A stretch of 64,000 nucleotides of DNA from the NCBI GenBank assembly GCA_036936605.1, contig JAUPFV010000001.1, positions 74,295,910 through 74,359,909 on the forward strand, written 5' to 3'. A program made the translations under genes and the position numbers. The stretch is from Limnanthes douglasii subsp. nivea (taxonomy: Eukaryota; Streptophyta; Magnoliopsida; Brassicales; Limnanthaceae). The notes under the pieces were generated by a model. It saw only the letters and a program-made list of their open reading frames with translations, searched no databases and was not told the origin of the DNA. This document shows, in pieces, positions 49,617 through 57,789 of the stretch; positions within the stretch are counted from its first letter, which is position 1; each line of letters begins with the position of its first letter.

Positions 49617-50709
49617 TTAGATAGATGAAATCCTAATTTAAGAGTAATAAAAATTGAAATTTTTAGAGATAAAAAATATATTATTCCAAAAACTTAAAAT
49701 AACTTAAAGAAATATGAGGCTTTATATAAAAGTTGTTCAAAACCCTAAATTAGATTATAAGGAAATAAAATTAATATGTTAAATAAAATAATATAAAATT
49801 TTAATATAGTTAGATTTGATAAGATATTTGAATAAAATAAAATAAAATAAAAGGTTTTTGTTTGGGCTTTTGGACTACATAGTCTTTCCATGGATAAGAA
49901 TTCGTCCTCGAAATTTCGTCCTCGAAATCACAGCACCATTACGTCAACAACCAAAATTATTTTATTTTATTTTTCAAATTGTCACATTGTGAATTATAAT
50001 TGTTGACTTTGTGGGGATACGATAAATTCTTCTCGAGTGTTCCTTATTCGAAGTCACAAAACCATAAAGTTGATGAATTTTTTTGGTTTCGAAATCCTTT
50101 TCATAACGCTTGAAAATAACAGCCCATGTCCAGTTGATGAAAAAATTGGTTTCGAAAACCTCTTCATAACCTGAGATAACTTCTCGATAAGTAAGTTTTA
50201 ACTTGATCCGATGATTGGTAGCCAATTTAAACTTTTAGTAACCACTCAATACGATCGTCATTAAAACACCTGGTGTGTCCACTCATACCAAACGATCTTC
50301 GAGATCTTCATGACTATAGATGTTGTTCTCTCCTTTAGACATTGAATAAAATGAAATCAAGATTCAGAAACATGTTTGCCCCATAACAGGGACTGAGGCT
50401 CTGATACAAAACTGATGCATCAGAATGACGAAAAAAAACAACGATAGATGAAACCCTAATTTAAGGGTAATATGATAGATGAAACCCTAATCTAAGTGTA
50501 ACTAAGACTTAAATTTTAAGAGATAACAAATATATTATTCCAAAAACTTAAAATAACTTAAGGCATATAAAAGCTGCTCAAAACCCTAAATTAGATTACA
50601 ATGAATATTAAAATAAATTAAAATTTAATCTTAATACAATTAGATTTGATAAGATATTTGAATAAAATAAAATAAAATAAAAAGTTTTTTGTTTGGGATT
50701 CTGGGCTAC
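49617..50709 (-). mobile_element. Small non-autonomous LTR element (TRIM-like), probable
   Basis: Direct repeats of about 240 bp, 49617-49870 and 50470-50709, share blocks such as ATATTATTCCAAAAACTTAA and TTAGATTTGATAAGATATTT, each ending (plus sense) at GGRCTACA, i.e. a minus-strand TGTAG start. Near 50413-50395 the minus strand reads TTTTGTATCAGAGCCTCAGT, close to the initiator-Met-tRNA primer binding site TGGTATCAGAGC. The ~600-bp interior has one 83-codon frame (50225-49974) without recognisable domain. The inner boundary of the high-coordinate LTR is uncertain because of a 30-bp local duplication. Confidence 0.55.
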
Positions 50710-50829
50710 ATCTATATCAAACGTTTCACTTCCATATATAAGTATGAACATATGTCACTAATCCTTAAAAATGGACGGTCGGGCATGTTCAATATTTGAA
50801 AATTTAATGTTCGATATCATTTCTTGGTA

Positions 50830-51166
50830 TCTCAGTGTGAAATTGTATGCTTCGGCGTTGCTTTTGGTACACTTTGAAAATGACTCATACTAGTTGGCAT
50901 ATGTTCATATTTATATAATAATGATCCTTCACATGCATCATCAATGTGAGATTTTGGCCGCACCTAAAAAATCCTACTTTCATCCGCTCACTCTAATCAA
51001 GTTGTGCACCACTCGAGCCATAAATGTACTGCGAATTTATCTGTTCACTCTAGTCAGACCAAATTATCTAATAGATTGTTGGGAATATGGATATTGTATA
51101 TAAGTATGGATAACCTAATCTTCACACTAGTATGATATTGTATGCTCTTAGCACAAAGGCCCGTAC
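50830..51166. repeat. ~300-bp tandem repeat, left copy plus start of second copy
   Basis: 50830-51070 is similar to 61660-61910 (shared GACTCATACTAG-TGG-ATATGTTC, CACTC-AATCA-TTGTGCAC-AC, ATTTATCT-TTCAC-TAATCAGACCA in order). Before the Tat element inserted, the two copies were in tandem with a period of about 300 bp. The start of the second copy (51129-51166) precedes the insertion site. Confidence 0.6.
51162..51166. repeat. Target site duplication, left (CGTAC)
   Basis: Five bases CGTAC, repeated exactly at 61660-61664 directly after the 3' LTR. Confidence 0.95.
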
Positions 51167-51599
51167 TGATGAGTCCGAATTCAGCATGCTCCCCGGACAG
51201 GGGCAGATCAGCCCAAGGCTTCCGGACCGGACAGATCAGACATATCACATGGACCAGACAGATTACTTTGAACACTATGACCATAGGACTGTTCGAACTA
51301 TGACAAAAGTACTAAAAAACCTAAACACTTCTTGACTAAGCTACTTGCTCTCCTACTTAGAGCTCATGGGTCTTTGAACATGACCCGGGTCCATTAAACA
51401 TGACCCAAAAGCCCATAAGGGCCCAAACATCGGGGTATAAATACCCAACCACCTGCATTAACTATAGATAATGAGAATTAACTGCTACCAAGCTACTTAA
51501 TTATCTCTCTACTCTCTAAACACTTAAAACACCCACACACTTCCTTAAAATACCAACTGAAATTACTAGCCTACCCTCAGGCGATTATTATCCACACCA
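51167..51599 (+). repeat. 5' LTR
   Basis: 433 bp, starts TGATGAG, ends CACACCA. It differs from the 3' LTR at 13 positions with no indels. The U3 part has several CCGGAC/ACCGGACAGAT blocks. The core promoter TATAAATA is at 51436-51443. Confidence 0.95.
51436..51443 (+). promoter_or_regulatory. LTR TATA box
   Basis: TATAAATA inside GGGGTATAAATACCC, identical in the 3' LTR (61496-61503). Transcription of the element would start about 30 bp downstream. Confidence 0.8.
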
Positions 51600-51602
51600 A
51601 AT

Positions 51603-51620
51603 TGGCGACCACAGTGGGAG
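51603..51620 (+). other. Primer binding site
   Basis: TGGCGACCACAGTGGGAG begins three bases after the 5' LTR. TGG pairs with the CCA end of a tRNA. The first nine bases recur in the old copy at 13310-13295 (minus). I do not assign the tRNA with confidence. Confidence 0.8.
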
Positions 51621-51627
51621 TACGAAG

Positions 51628-54015
51628 GTGCCTGAATCAAGCATTCAAAACCAGCTAAGAAAATCTGTCCGTATGAATCCGGACAATCCAGAAGTACCAC
51701 CAGCTCTGCTCGAAGTGGTGGGAGAGAACGATGAGTACACTATTGAAGAGCGTGATAGGCTCAAGGGTGAAATAGAAGCTCTGAGGGCTGAAAAGGCCAA
51801 GCTGGGCGTGAAAGAAAAATACAAAGCATCAGTTTCTCATCACACCGATAACCCTAGGGAGCATGAGTCTTCAAAGACTCATGTGAGCACTAAAAAGACT
51901 CATGCCAGTTCTAAAAAGTCTCACCGGTCTAAGCCAGTGGAGAGTTCTGACTCAAGTTCAGAATCTTCTGATAGCTCTTCGGACAGTGATGGAGTTGAAA
52001 AATCCTTATCCTCTAGCAGCGATGAGGGTCGAACTAGAAAGAAGCAAAGGCAGATTAAAAAATACTCAAGAAAAAGGGATAGACAAGGAAAGATAAAAAG
52101 GCATATTGGGAAGGGATCATCTCATAGTCGGAAGCATGTGGACAAGATGCCGATGGATCCCTTCGCTTTTCACGATGAGCCAGGTATCTTTGCAACTCCC
52201 AATGAGGGTACCGTGTTCAGTCGTGGAAGAAATTGGAGGCAATCTCCATTGTCTTCTAAAATTCTGTCCGGAAACCTCCCTAAGAGGTTTGATAGCACCA
52301 AGATAGAGAAGTACGATGGCAGTACTGATCCGGACAACCATCTGGAACAATTTAAAAATTTCATGATGAACTTTGATGATGATGACAAACTGCTCTGTAG
52401 GGAATTCTCCCAGTCATTCACGGGGAGTGCTCTAAAGTGGTACAACAGCCTGCCTCAGGGTTGTATTAAAGACTTCGACACTTTTTGGGTGGCCTTTCGA
52501 AGGCAGTTCGTAGGGAGTAAAGAGCTAAAGGGCAATGGAGACACAATCATCCATTGTGCCCATGAGCCAAATGAGTCCTTGAAAGAATACATAAGCCGTT
52601 TTGTGAACACAAAGAATGGGTTGGCTGATTGCTTCGAACAAGTAGCAATAGCATCCCTGAAACAGGGTTTGAACCCATGCAATCTAGCTGATTCGGTGAC
52701 CAGAAAGAAGGCCATGACATGGGGAGGGTTGCTGAATCAGGTTGGCAAACAAATAAACATCGATGAAACAAAGAAAACCAGGGTGCACAGGCAGGTGAGG
52801 TCTACCCCGGTGACACCAAATCCCAATCAGAATCAGTCCGGGAACAAAGCAAGAGAAAACGGACAGGGGCATGGTAGGGCAAAAGCTCAGTCTCAGCCAG
52901 CTGCTCCTGCTCAAAGTCAACAATCCAGAAACAAGAGAGGGCCATGGGTCCAACCGGAGTGGTTCGCAGAGTTAAAAGAAAGCGTGGTCACTATCTTTGA
53001 TAAAACAAAGGATGAGGTGCACTACCGGAGACCGGCAACACTACAGTCTCCCAGAGAGCATTGCAACAACTCTTTTTGCCAATATCACAATGATATTGGT
53101 CATACCACTGATGATTGCATAGCATTGAAACAAGAAGTTCAGAACTTGATTGAAAGGGGAAATCTGGGGGCCTATGTGAAAAGAAGAGGGGGTAACAGGC
53201 CTGATAACACTCACCGGGTTGGTCCAAGTAATGCTGCTCCGGTGGGAGCCATGGTTATAGTCGTAAGGTTTGACGTGGAATCTGAGTACTTGGATCCTGA
53301 TCCAACTCGGAACAGAGTGGGTGCTATAGAGGAATGTTTTAGGTCGGTCTCCGGGCTCATTAAGTTTTTCGAGTCGCTTACAATTTTCGGAAGGGACACT
53401 ATGACAGCTCCTACTGCTTCTTCGAGGAAGAGGCATGTTCATACTTTAGCCTCCCAGCTAGAAGGAGGCATGACATCCTATCAGTCACCAAAATCATTTC
53501 CCTTCATTATGTTTGATGAAGATGATTTAAGAAACATTGCTGGCCCTCATGAGGATGCTGTTGTCATAGGAGCATCTATAAGGGGCAATGACATAAGACG
53601 AATCTTGGTGGATACTGGAAGCTCCGCCAATATCCTTTTCCTAACCACTTACAAGAAAATGAAAAATCCAGCTGTAATTCAGAATTCAGACAGGTCAATC
53701 GTGGGCTTCACAGGCAGCTCAGCAGATGTGATTAGGGAGTTCGAAAAAGAGGTGTTATTGGGCAAGGGCTCTTTCAAGAAAATGGTCAGAATACTCTTTA
53801 TTGTGGTGGATTGTCCCACTTGCTATAATGCTATTCTAGGGAGGTCTTGGCTCTCTAGGATGCATGCAGTGGCTTCAACAGTCCACCAATGCTTGAAGTA
53901 TGCTGTTCAGAGGCAGGTTGGAGCTGTCCGGAGCAGCCAAAAGATTGCAAGAGAATGTTATGCCACTGCCTTGGCTCCTCGAACGCTGATGGCAGTCCGT
54001 ATTGATGAACAATAG
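51628..54015 (+). CDS. gag-pro: Tat gag-protease polyprotein
   Basis: Encodes the capsid precursor and aspartic protease. The frame is open from 51628 (a GTG); the first ATG, at 51673 (MNPDNPEV), is the likely start and gives 780 residues. In order: a Glu/Lys-rich coiled segment (51745-51820), a Ser/Lys/Arg-rich stretch (51840-52140), the retrotransposon gag core (from about 52300, KYDGSTDPDNHLEQF), a Gln/Pro-rich linker, a zinc-knuckle-like CQYHNDIGHTTDDC near 53075-53120, and a retroviral-type protease with active site LVDTGSS near 53607 and ILGRSWLS near 53830. It ends at TAG 54013-54015 in the same frame as pol. It appears intact; capsid assembly and cytoplasmic particles are inferred from the family. 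Confidence 0.92.
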   Translation: MPESSIQNQLRKSVRMNPDNPEVPPALLEVVGENDEYTIEERDRLKGEIEALRAEKAKLGVKEKYKASVSHHTDNPREHESSKTHVSTKKTHASSKKSHRSKPVESSDSSSESSDSSSDSDGVEKSLSSSSDEGRTRKKQRQIKKYSRKRDRQGKIKRHIGKGSSHSRKHVDKMPMDPFAFHDEPGIFATPNEGTVFSRGRNWRQSPLSSKILSGNLPKRFDSTKIEKYDGSTDPDNHLEQFKNFMMNFDDDDKLLCREFSQSFTGSALKWYNSLPQGCIKDFDTFWVAFRRQFVGSKELKGNGDTIIHCAHEPNESLKEYISRFVNTKNGLADCFEQVAIASLKQGLNPCNLADSVTRKKAMTWGGLLNQVGKQINIDETKKTRVHRQVRSTPVTPNPNQNQSGNKARENGQGHGRAKAQSQPAAPAQSQQSRNKRGPWVQPEWFAELKESVVTIFDKTKDEVHYRRPATLQSPREHCNNSFCQYHNDIGHTTDDCIALKQEVQNLIERGNLGAYVKRRGGNRPDNTHRVGPSNAAPVGAMVIVVRFDVESEYLDPDPTRNRVGAIEECFRSVSGLIKFFESLTIFGRDTMTAPTASSRKRHVHTLASQLEGGMTSYQSPKSFPFIMFDEDDLRNIAGPHEDAVVIGASIRGNDIRRILVDTGSSANILFLTTYKKMKNPAVIQNSDRSIVGFTGSSADVIREFEKEVLLGKGSFKKMVRILFIVVDCPTCYNAILGRSWLSRMHAVASTVHQCLKYAVQRQVGAVRSSQKIARECYATALAPRTLMAVRIDEQ

Positions 54016-54063
54016 CAGTTCGAGGGCCTTTCTGGGGGAGAGGGTGAAATTGATGACCCCAGA
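54013..54063 (+). promoter_or_regulatory. In-frame UAG between protease and RT, with downstream stem-loop
   Basis: The codons around the stop are CAA TAG CAG TTC; the TMV-type leaky context is CAA UAG CAR YYA, matched at all but the last base. TCTGGGG at 54031-54037 can pair with CCCCAGA at 54057-54063, starting 16 bases after the stop. The pol frame continues without shift and has no ATG until 54148. The old copy in this window has a tyrosine codon (TAT) at this place, so a simple loss-of-function mutation is the competing explanation. Confidence 0.45.
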
Positions 54064-57000
54064 GAGACCCCCGGAGTGTTGATACCAGTTGAAGAGGTAG
54101 AAACACACTGGTTGGAAGATGGGAAAAGTGTCAAGATAGGGTCTAAAATGCCACTTGTTTTGAAAGATCAAATGTTAAAGTTTTTGAAGAACCATCAACA
54201 CGTTTTTTCTTGGTGCAATGCTGATGTTACTGGAGTTCCATCAGAAGTGATATCACACCACCTATCCGTCCGGAGAGACATATCTCCAGTGGTTCAAAAA
54301 AGAAGAGTTTTTTCTAAAGAAAAGGCTGATGTCATTGCGCAAGAGGTTGACAGGCTCACAAAGATGGGGCACATCAAGGAGTCTCAATACCCTTTGTGGA
54401 CTGCCAATCCTGTATTGGTGAAAAATAAGAATGGCAAGTGGCGCATGTGCATTGACTTCACAGACCTCAATAGAGCTTGCCCAAAAGACTTGTATCCGGT
54501 CCCCCGGATTGATCAGTTAGTAGACTCTACCTCTGGGAACAAGCTGCTTTCCTTTATGGATGCTTTCTCCGGATACAATCAGATTCAAGTAGATCCAAAA
54601 GATCAAGATCACACCACATTTGTCACTGACAGAGGTCTTCATTGCTACAAAGTAATGCCATTTGGTTTGAAAAATACTGGGGCTACTTATCAGAGATTAG
54701 TCAACAAGGTATTTGCTGATCAAATTGGAAGAAATATGGAGGTATACATTGACGATATGATGGTGAAGAGTGTGGATGAGCAGTTGCACTTGTCCGATCT
54801 CCAAGAAACTTTTGCCAACTTGGTAAAAGTGAATTTAAAGTTAAACCCTGAAAAGTGTGTGTTCGGAGTGCAGTCCGGGAAGTTTCTAGGCTATATCATA
54901 AGTGAGCATGGAATACAGCCCGATCCGGACCAGTTGAATGCTCTTTTCCAGATGGAACCTCCTCGAAACATCAAAGAAGTACAGCAGTTAACGGGGAGAT
55001 TAGCTGCCTTAAACAGATTCATCTCAAGGTCTGCGGATAGGTGCGCTCCTTTCTTTCAAACCTTGAAGGGTGCAAAGGGCTTTGATTGGACCCCGCAGTA
55101 TGATGAGGCTTTCAGGGAAATCAAGAAGCACCTGTCCTCTCCCAAGACTTTGTTTAAGCCAGTTGATGGGGAGACCCTCTTCGTATATTTGGCAGTTTCA
55201 AGTTATGCCATCAGTGCTGTGTTGGTAAGAGAGGTTGGTGGTCATCCCCATCCAGTATACTACATCAGCAAAAGTTTGATAGATGCGGAAATGCGCTACT
55301 TGAAACTCAAAAAGTTAGCATTGGCCTTGGTAATAGCAGCTAGGAAGATGAGGCCTTATTTCCAGGCTCATCCCATCATCGTCCGGACTTCTTTTCCCTT
55401 GAAGAATTTCCTTCAAAAAGCAGACATTTCGAGCAGAATGACTAAGTGGTCAGTAGAGTTGGGGGACTTCGACATAGACTTTGCTCCCCGAACAGCAGTC
55501 AAAGCCCAAACTGTGGCTGATTTTCTGGTCGAATTCCACTCCGACAGGGATTCGGAGCAAGCTACTGATATAAAAGATAAAAAAGTATGGGTCGTCCGAA
55601 CAAATGGTGGATCTAGCACTATGGGGTGTGGTGCAGGGGTATGTTTGACTTCCCCGTATGGAGACAAAATGTACCAGGCTATTTGTTTTGCTTTCAGGGC
55701 ATCTAATAACGAGTCCGAATATGAAGCAGCTATAGCTGGGTTAAAATTGGCCTACATTTGTGGGGCTAAGAGGGTCAAGCTGCTAAGCGACTCCCAGCTG
55801 ATTATCCACCATGCCCAAGGCCAGTCTGAGGCTAAGAAGGAGCAACTTGTGAAATATTTACTCCTCCTAAAAAATGAAGCGCTTAAGTTTAAAAGTGTTG
55901 TCTATGAACACATTCCCCGGGCAGAAAATGAGCTAGCAGACTCACTGGAAACCATAACATATACGGAGTCATATCCATGGATCCATGTGCTTGAAAGCCC
56001 CTCCATTCAACTTTGTAAGGGTAAGGAAGAGGAGATTTTTGAAATACAAGCAAAACAACCTCAAGACTGGAGATTTCCTATCATACAGTATCTCTCCGAT
56101 GGTGTTGTGCCTCCGGATAAGTCACAAGCCAGAACATTGAAACACAAGGCTCGTGGTTTCATTATGTTAAGAGAAGTGTTATACAAGAAGTCTTACAGTA
56201 AACCTCTCCTGCGCTGTTTGGGGGATGAAGAATCACAAATGGTCCTCTTCGAATTGCACGATGGTGAGGGATCAGCCCATTGTGGGTTTAGAGCTTTGAC
56301 AAGAAGAGTTTTACTCTCCGGTTATTACTGGCCATCAATCATGAAAGATGCTAAGGAGTTGGTAAGAAGGTGTAACCCATTCCAGAGGTACAACAATGAA
56401 ATTCATGTACCAGCCATTCCTTTAGAGTCAATTTCTGAGCCCATTCCTTTTGCTCGATGGAGATTGGATTTAGTGGGGCCTCTCCCTGTGGCGTCCGGAG
56501 GGCGCAAAACTATAATTGTGGCCATTGACTACTTCTCGAAGTGGATAGAATCAGCCCCTCTAGCAGGGACAACATCAAAAGCTGTTATAAAATTCATTCT
56601 ATCCAACATATGTTGCAGATTTGGTGTCCCACCGAAAATAACAACAGACAACGGGCCACAGTTCGACAATAGAGAAATGGAGAACTTCTGTGCCTCAAGG
56701 GGTATACAACATTGTTTTTCTTCACCTTTCCACCCACAAGAAAATGGGCAAGTTGAAGTGGCTAATAGAACTATACTGTCCGGTTTAAAGAAGAATTTGG
56801 AAGGGGCTGCTGGGAAGTGGCCTAGTTATTTACAAGAGATCTTGTGGGCCTACCGGACAACACCTGGGGCTGCAACACAAGAATCACCCTTTATCTTGGT
56901 CTATGGGATGGATGCAGTAGCTTCCATAGAGGCAACTCTCCCCTCTTTTCGTGTTCATAACTTTTCCGAACAAGCTAATGAGGTGTCAATCAGAGGTCAA

Positions 57001-57108
57001 CTTGATTTGATAGAAGAAAGACGAATTAAAGCTCACCTTCGAGTTGCACACTATCAAGGCTTGATGAGGAGCAGGTTTGCTTCCAAAGTCAAAAGAAGAG
57101 ATTTCTAA
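54016..57108 (+). CDS. pol: Tat polymerase: RT, RNase H, archaeal-type RNase H, integrase
   Basis: Frame open from the UAG to TAA 57106. Reverse transcriptase runs about 54.3-55.0 kb: WRMCIDFTDLNRACPKD, SFMDAFSGYNQI, FGLKNTGATYQRL and the active site YIDDMM (Asp-Asp at 54751-54756). First RNase H/connection domain: about 55.08-55.54 kb. Second, archaeal-type RNase H: 55.58-55.98 kb (NNESEYEAAIAGL, LLSDSQLI, AENELADSL), with Asn (55603-55605) where the old copy has the expected Asp. Integrase: 56.2-57.1 kb, HHCC-type zinc finger with Phe (56380-56382) for the last Cys, and the catalytic triad Asp 56467, Asp 56647, Glu 56755. The premature TAA at 57106 removes the integrase tail. There is no ATG near the start, so expression would need readthrough from gag-pro. 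Confidence 0.92.
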   Translation, partial: QFEGLSGGEGEIDDPRETPGVLIPVEEVETHWLEDGKSVKIGSKMPLVLKDQMLKFLKNHQHVFSWCNADVTGVPSEVISHHLSVRRDISPVVQKRRVFSKEKADVIAQEVDRLTKMGHIKESQYPLWTANPVLVKNKNGKWRMCIDFTDLNRACPKDLYPVPRIDQLVDSTSGNKLLSFMDAFSGYNQIQVDPKDQDHTTFVTDRGLHCYKVMPFGLKNTGATYQRLVNKVFADQIGRNMEVYIDDMMVKSVDEQLHLSDLQETFANLVKVNLKLNPEKCVFGVQSGKFLGYIISEHGIQPDPDQLNALFQMEPPRNIKEVQQLTGRLAALNRFISRSADRCAPFFQTLKGAKGFDWTPQYDEAFREIKKHLSSPKTLFKPVDGETLFVYLAVSSYAISAVLVREVGGHPHPVYYISKSLIDAEMRYLKLKKLALALVIAARKMRPYFQAHPIIVRTSFPLKNFLQKADISSRMTKWSVELGDFDIDFAPRTAVKAQTVADFLVEFHSDRDSEQATDIKDKKVWVVRTNGGSSTMGCGAGVCLTSPYGDKMYQAICFAFRASNNESEYEAAIAGLKLAYICGAKRVKLLSDSQLIIHHAQGQSEAKKEQLVKYLLLLKNEALKFKSVVYEHIPRAENELADSLETITYTESYPWIHVLESPSIQLCKGKEEEIFEIQAKQPQDWRFPIIQYLSDGVVPPDKSQARTLKHKARGFIMLREVLYKKSYSKPLLRCLGDEESQMVLFELHDGEGSAHCGFRALTRRVLLSGYYWPSIMKDAKELVRRCNPFQRYNNEIHVPAIPLESISEPIPFARWRLDLVGPLPVASGGRKTIIVAIDYFSKWIESAPLAGTTSKAVIKFILSNICCRFGVPPKITTDNGPQFDNREMENFCASRGIQHCFSSPFHPQENGQVEVANRTILSGLKKNLEGAAGKWPSYLQEILWAYRTTPGAATQESPFILVYGMDAVASIEATLPSFRVHNFSEQANEVSIRGQLDLIEERRIKAHLRVAHYQGLMRSRFASKVKRRDF

Positions 57109-57303
57109 CCAGGAGACAAAGTATTAAGGAAGGTCTTCTTACACACTAAAGAAAAGCTCTTCGGAAAGCTGGCCCCAACTTGGGAGGGTCCGTATATGGT
57201 TGTTCAAAGAATTAAGCCTGAAACTTATTGGTTGGAAGACAAAGATGGTAGAGTTTTAACTCATCCTTGGAATATCGAGCATCTCCGGATGTACTTGGAA
57301 TAG
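57109..57303 (+). pseudogene. Integrase C-terminal tail, cut off by a nonsense codon
   Basis: After TAA 57106-57108 the same frame continues for 64 codons to a TAG at 57301-57303. It encodes the expected gypsy tail (PGDKVLRKVF, APTWEGPYMV, HPWNIEHLRMYLE). One base change at 57106-57108 would explain the break. This tail contributes to target DNA binding in gypsy integrases. Confidence 0.85.
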
Positions 57304-57789
57304 CACTTGTGTAAATATTTACTTGTTTGAACATCCATGTATATATTTGGAGGCATACTCTTTCCTCCCCGGTGGCACGGAGAGGTTTTAATGAGGTGTC
57401 CGGGCTGTTAAATAAAGTTTGATGCCTTCTTAAAAAATTTCTAAGTGTTTTTAAAGTTTTGTCCCTTGTCATACTATCCGGACTGAAATATCTAAGGGCT
57501 ATTTAAACTCTAGCCGGAGAACTTAAACACTCTCACAATGCAACAACTAAAGGCTACTTAAACTCTGGCTATCAAAATTAAACGAACAATGAAAGAAGAT
57601 GATGGTTGCACAAAACAGAGATATTCATTGAATGAAATAACTTAAACTTGTCTTGGCCTTCCAAGGACTTTTAAATAGTCAAGATACAAAAAACCTGTCC
57701 GGTCGAGCACCGGACACCATTACAAAAAGAGTGCCTTGGCCTTCCAAGGACTTTAGTTTGAATGAAAAATAAACAAAGTAGATTGTAAG
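57304..57789. other. Spacer between convergent pol and antisense gene
   Basis: Noncoding, with short direct repeats: CTAARGGCTAYTTAAACTCT at 57492 and 57548, and TTGGCCTTCCAAGGACTTT at about 57654 and 57736. The old copy holds a minisatellite at the corresponding place. Confidence 0.7.
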
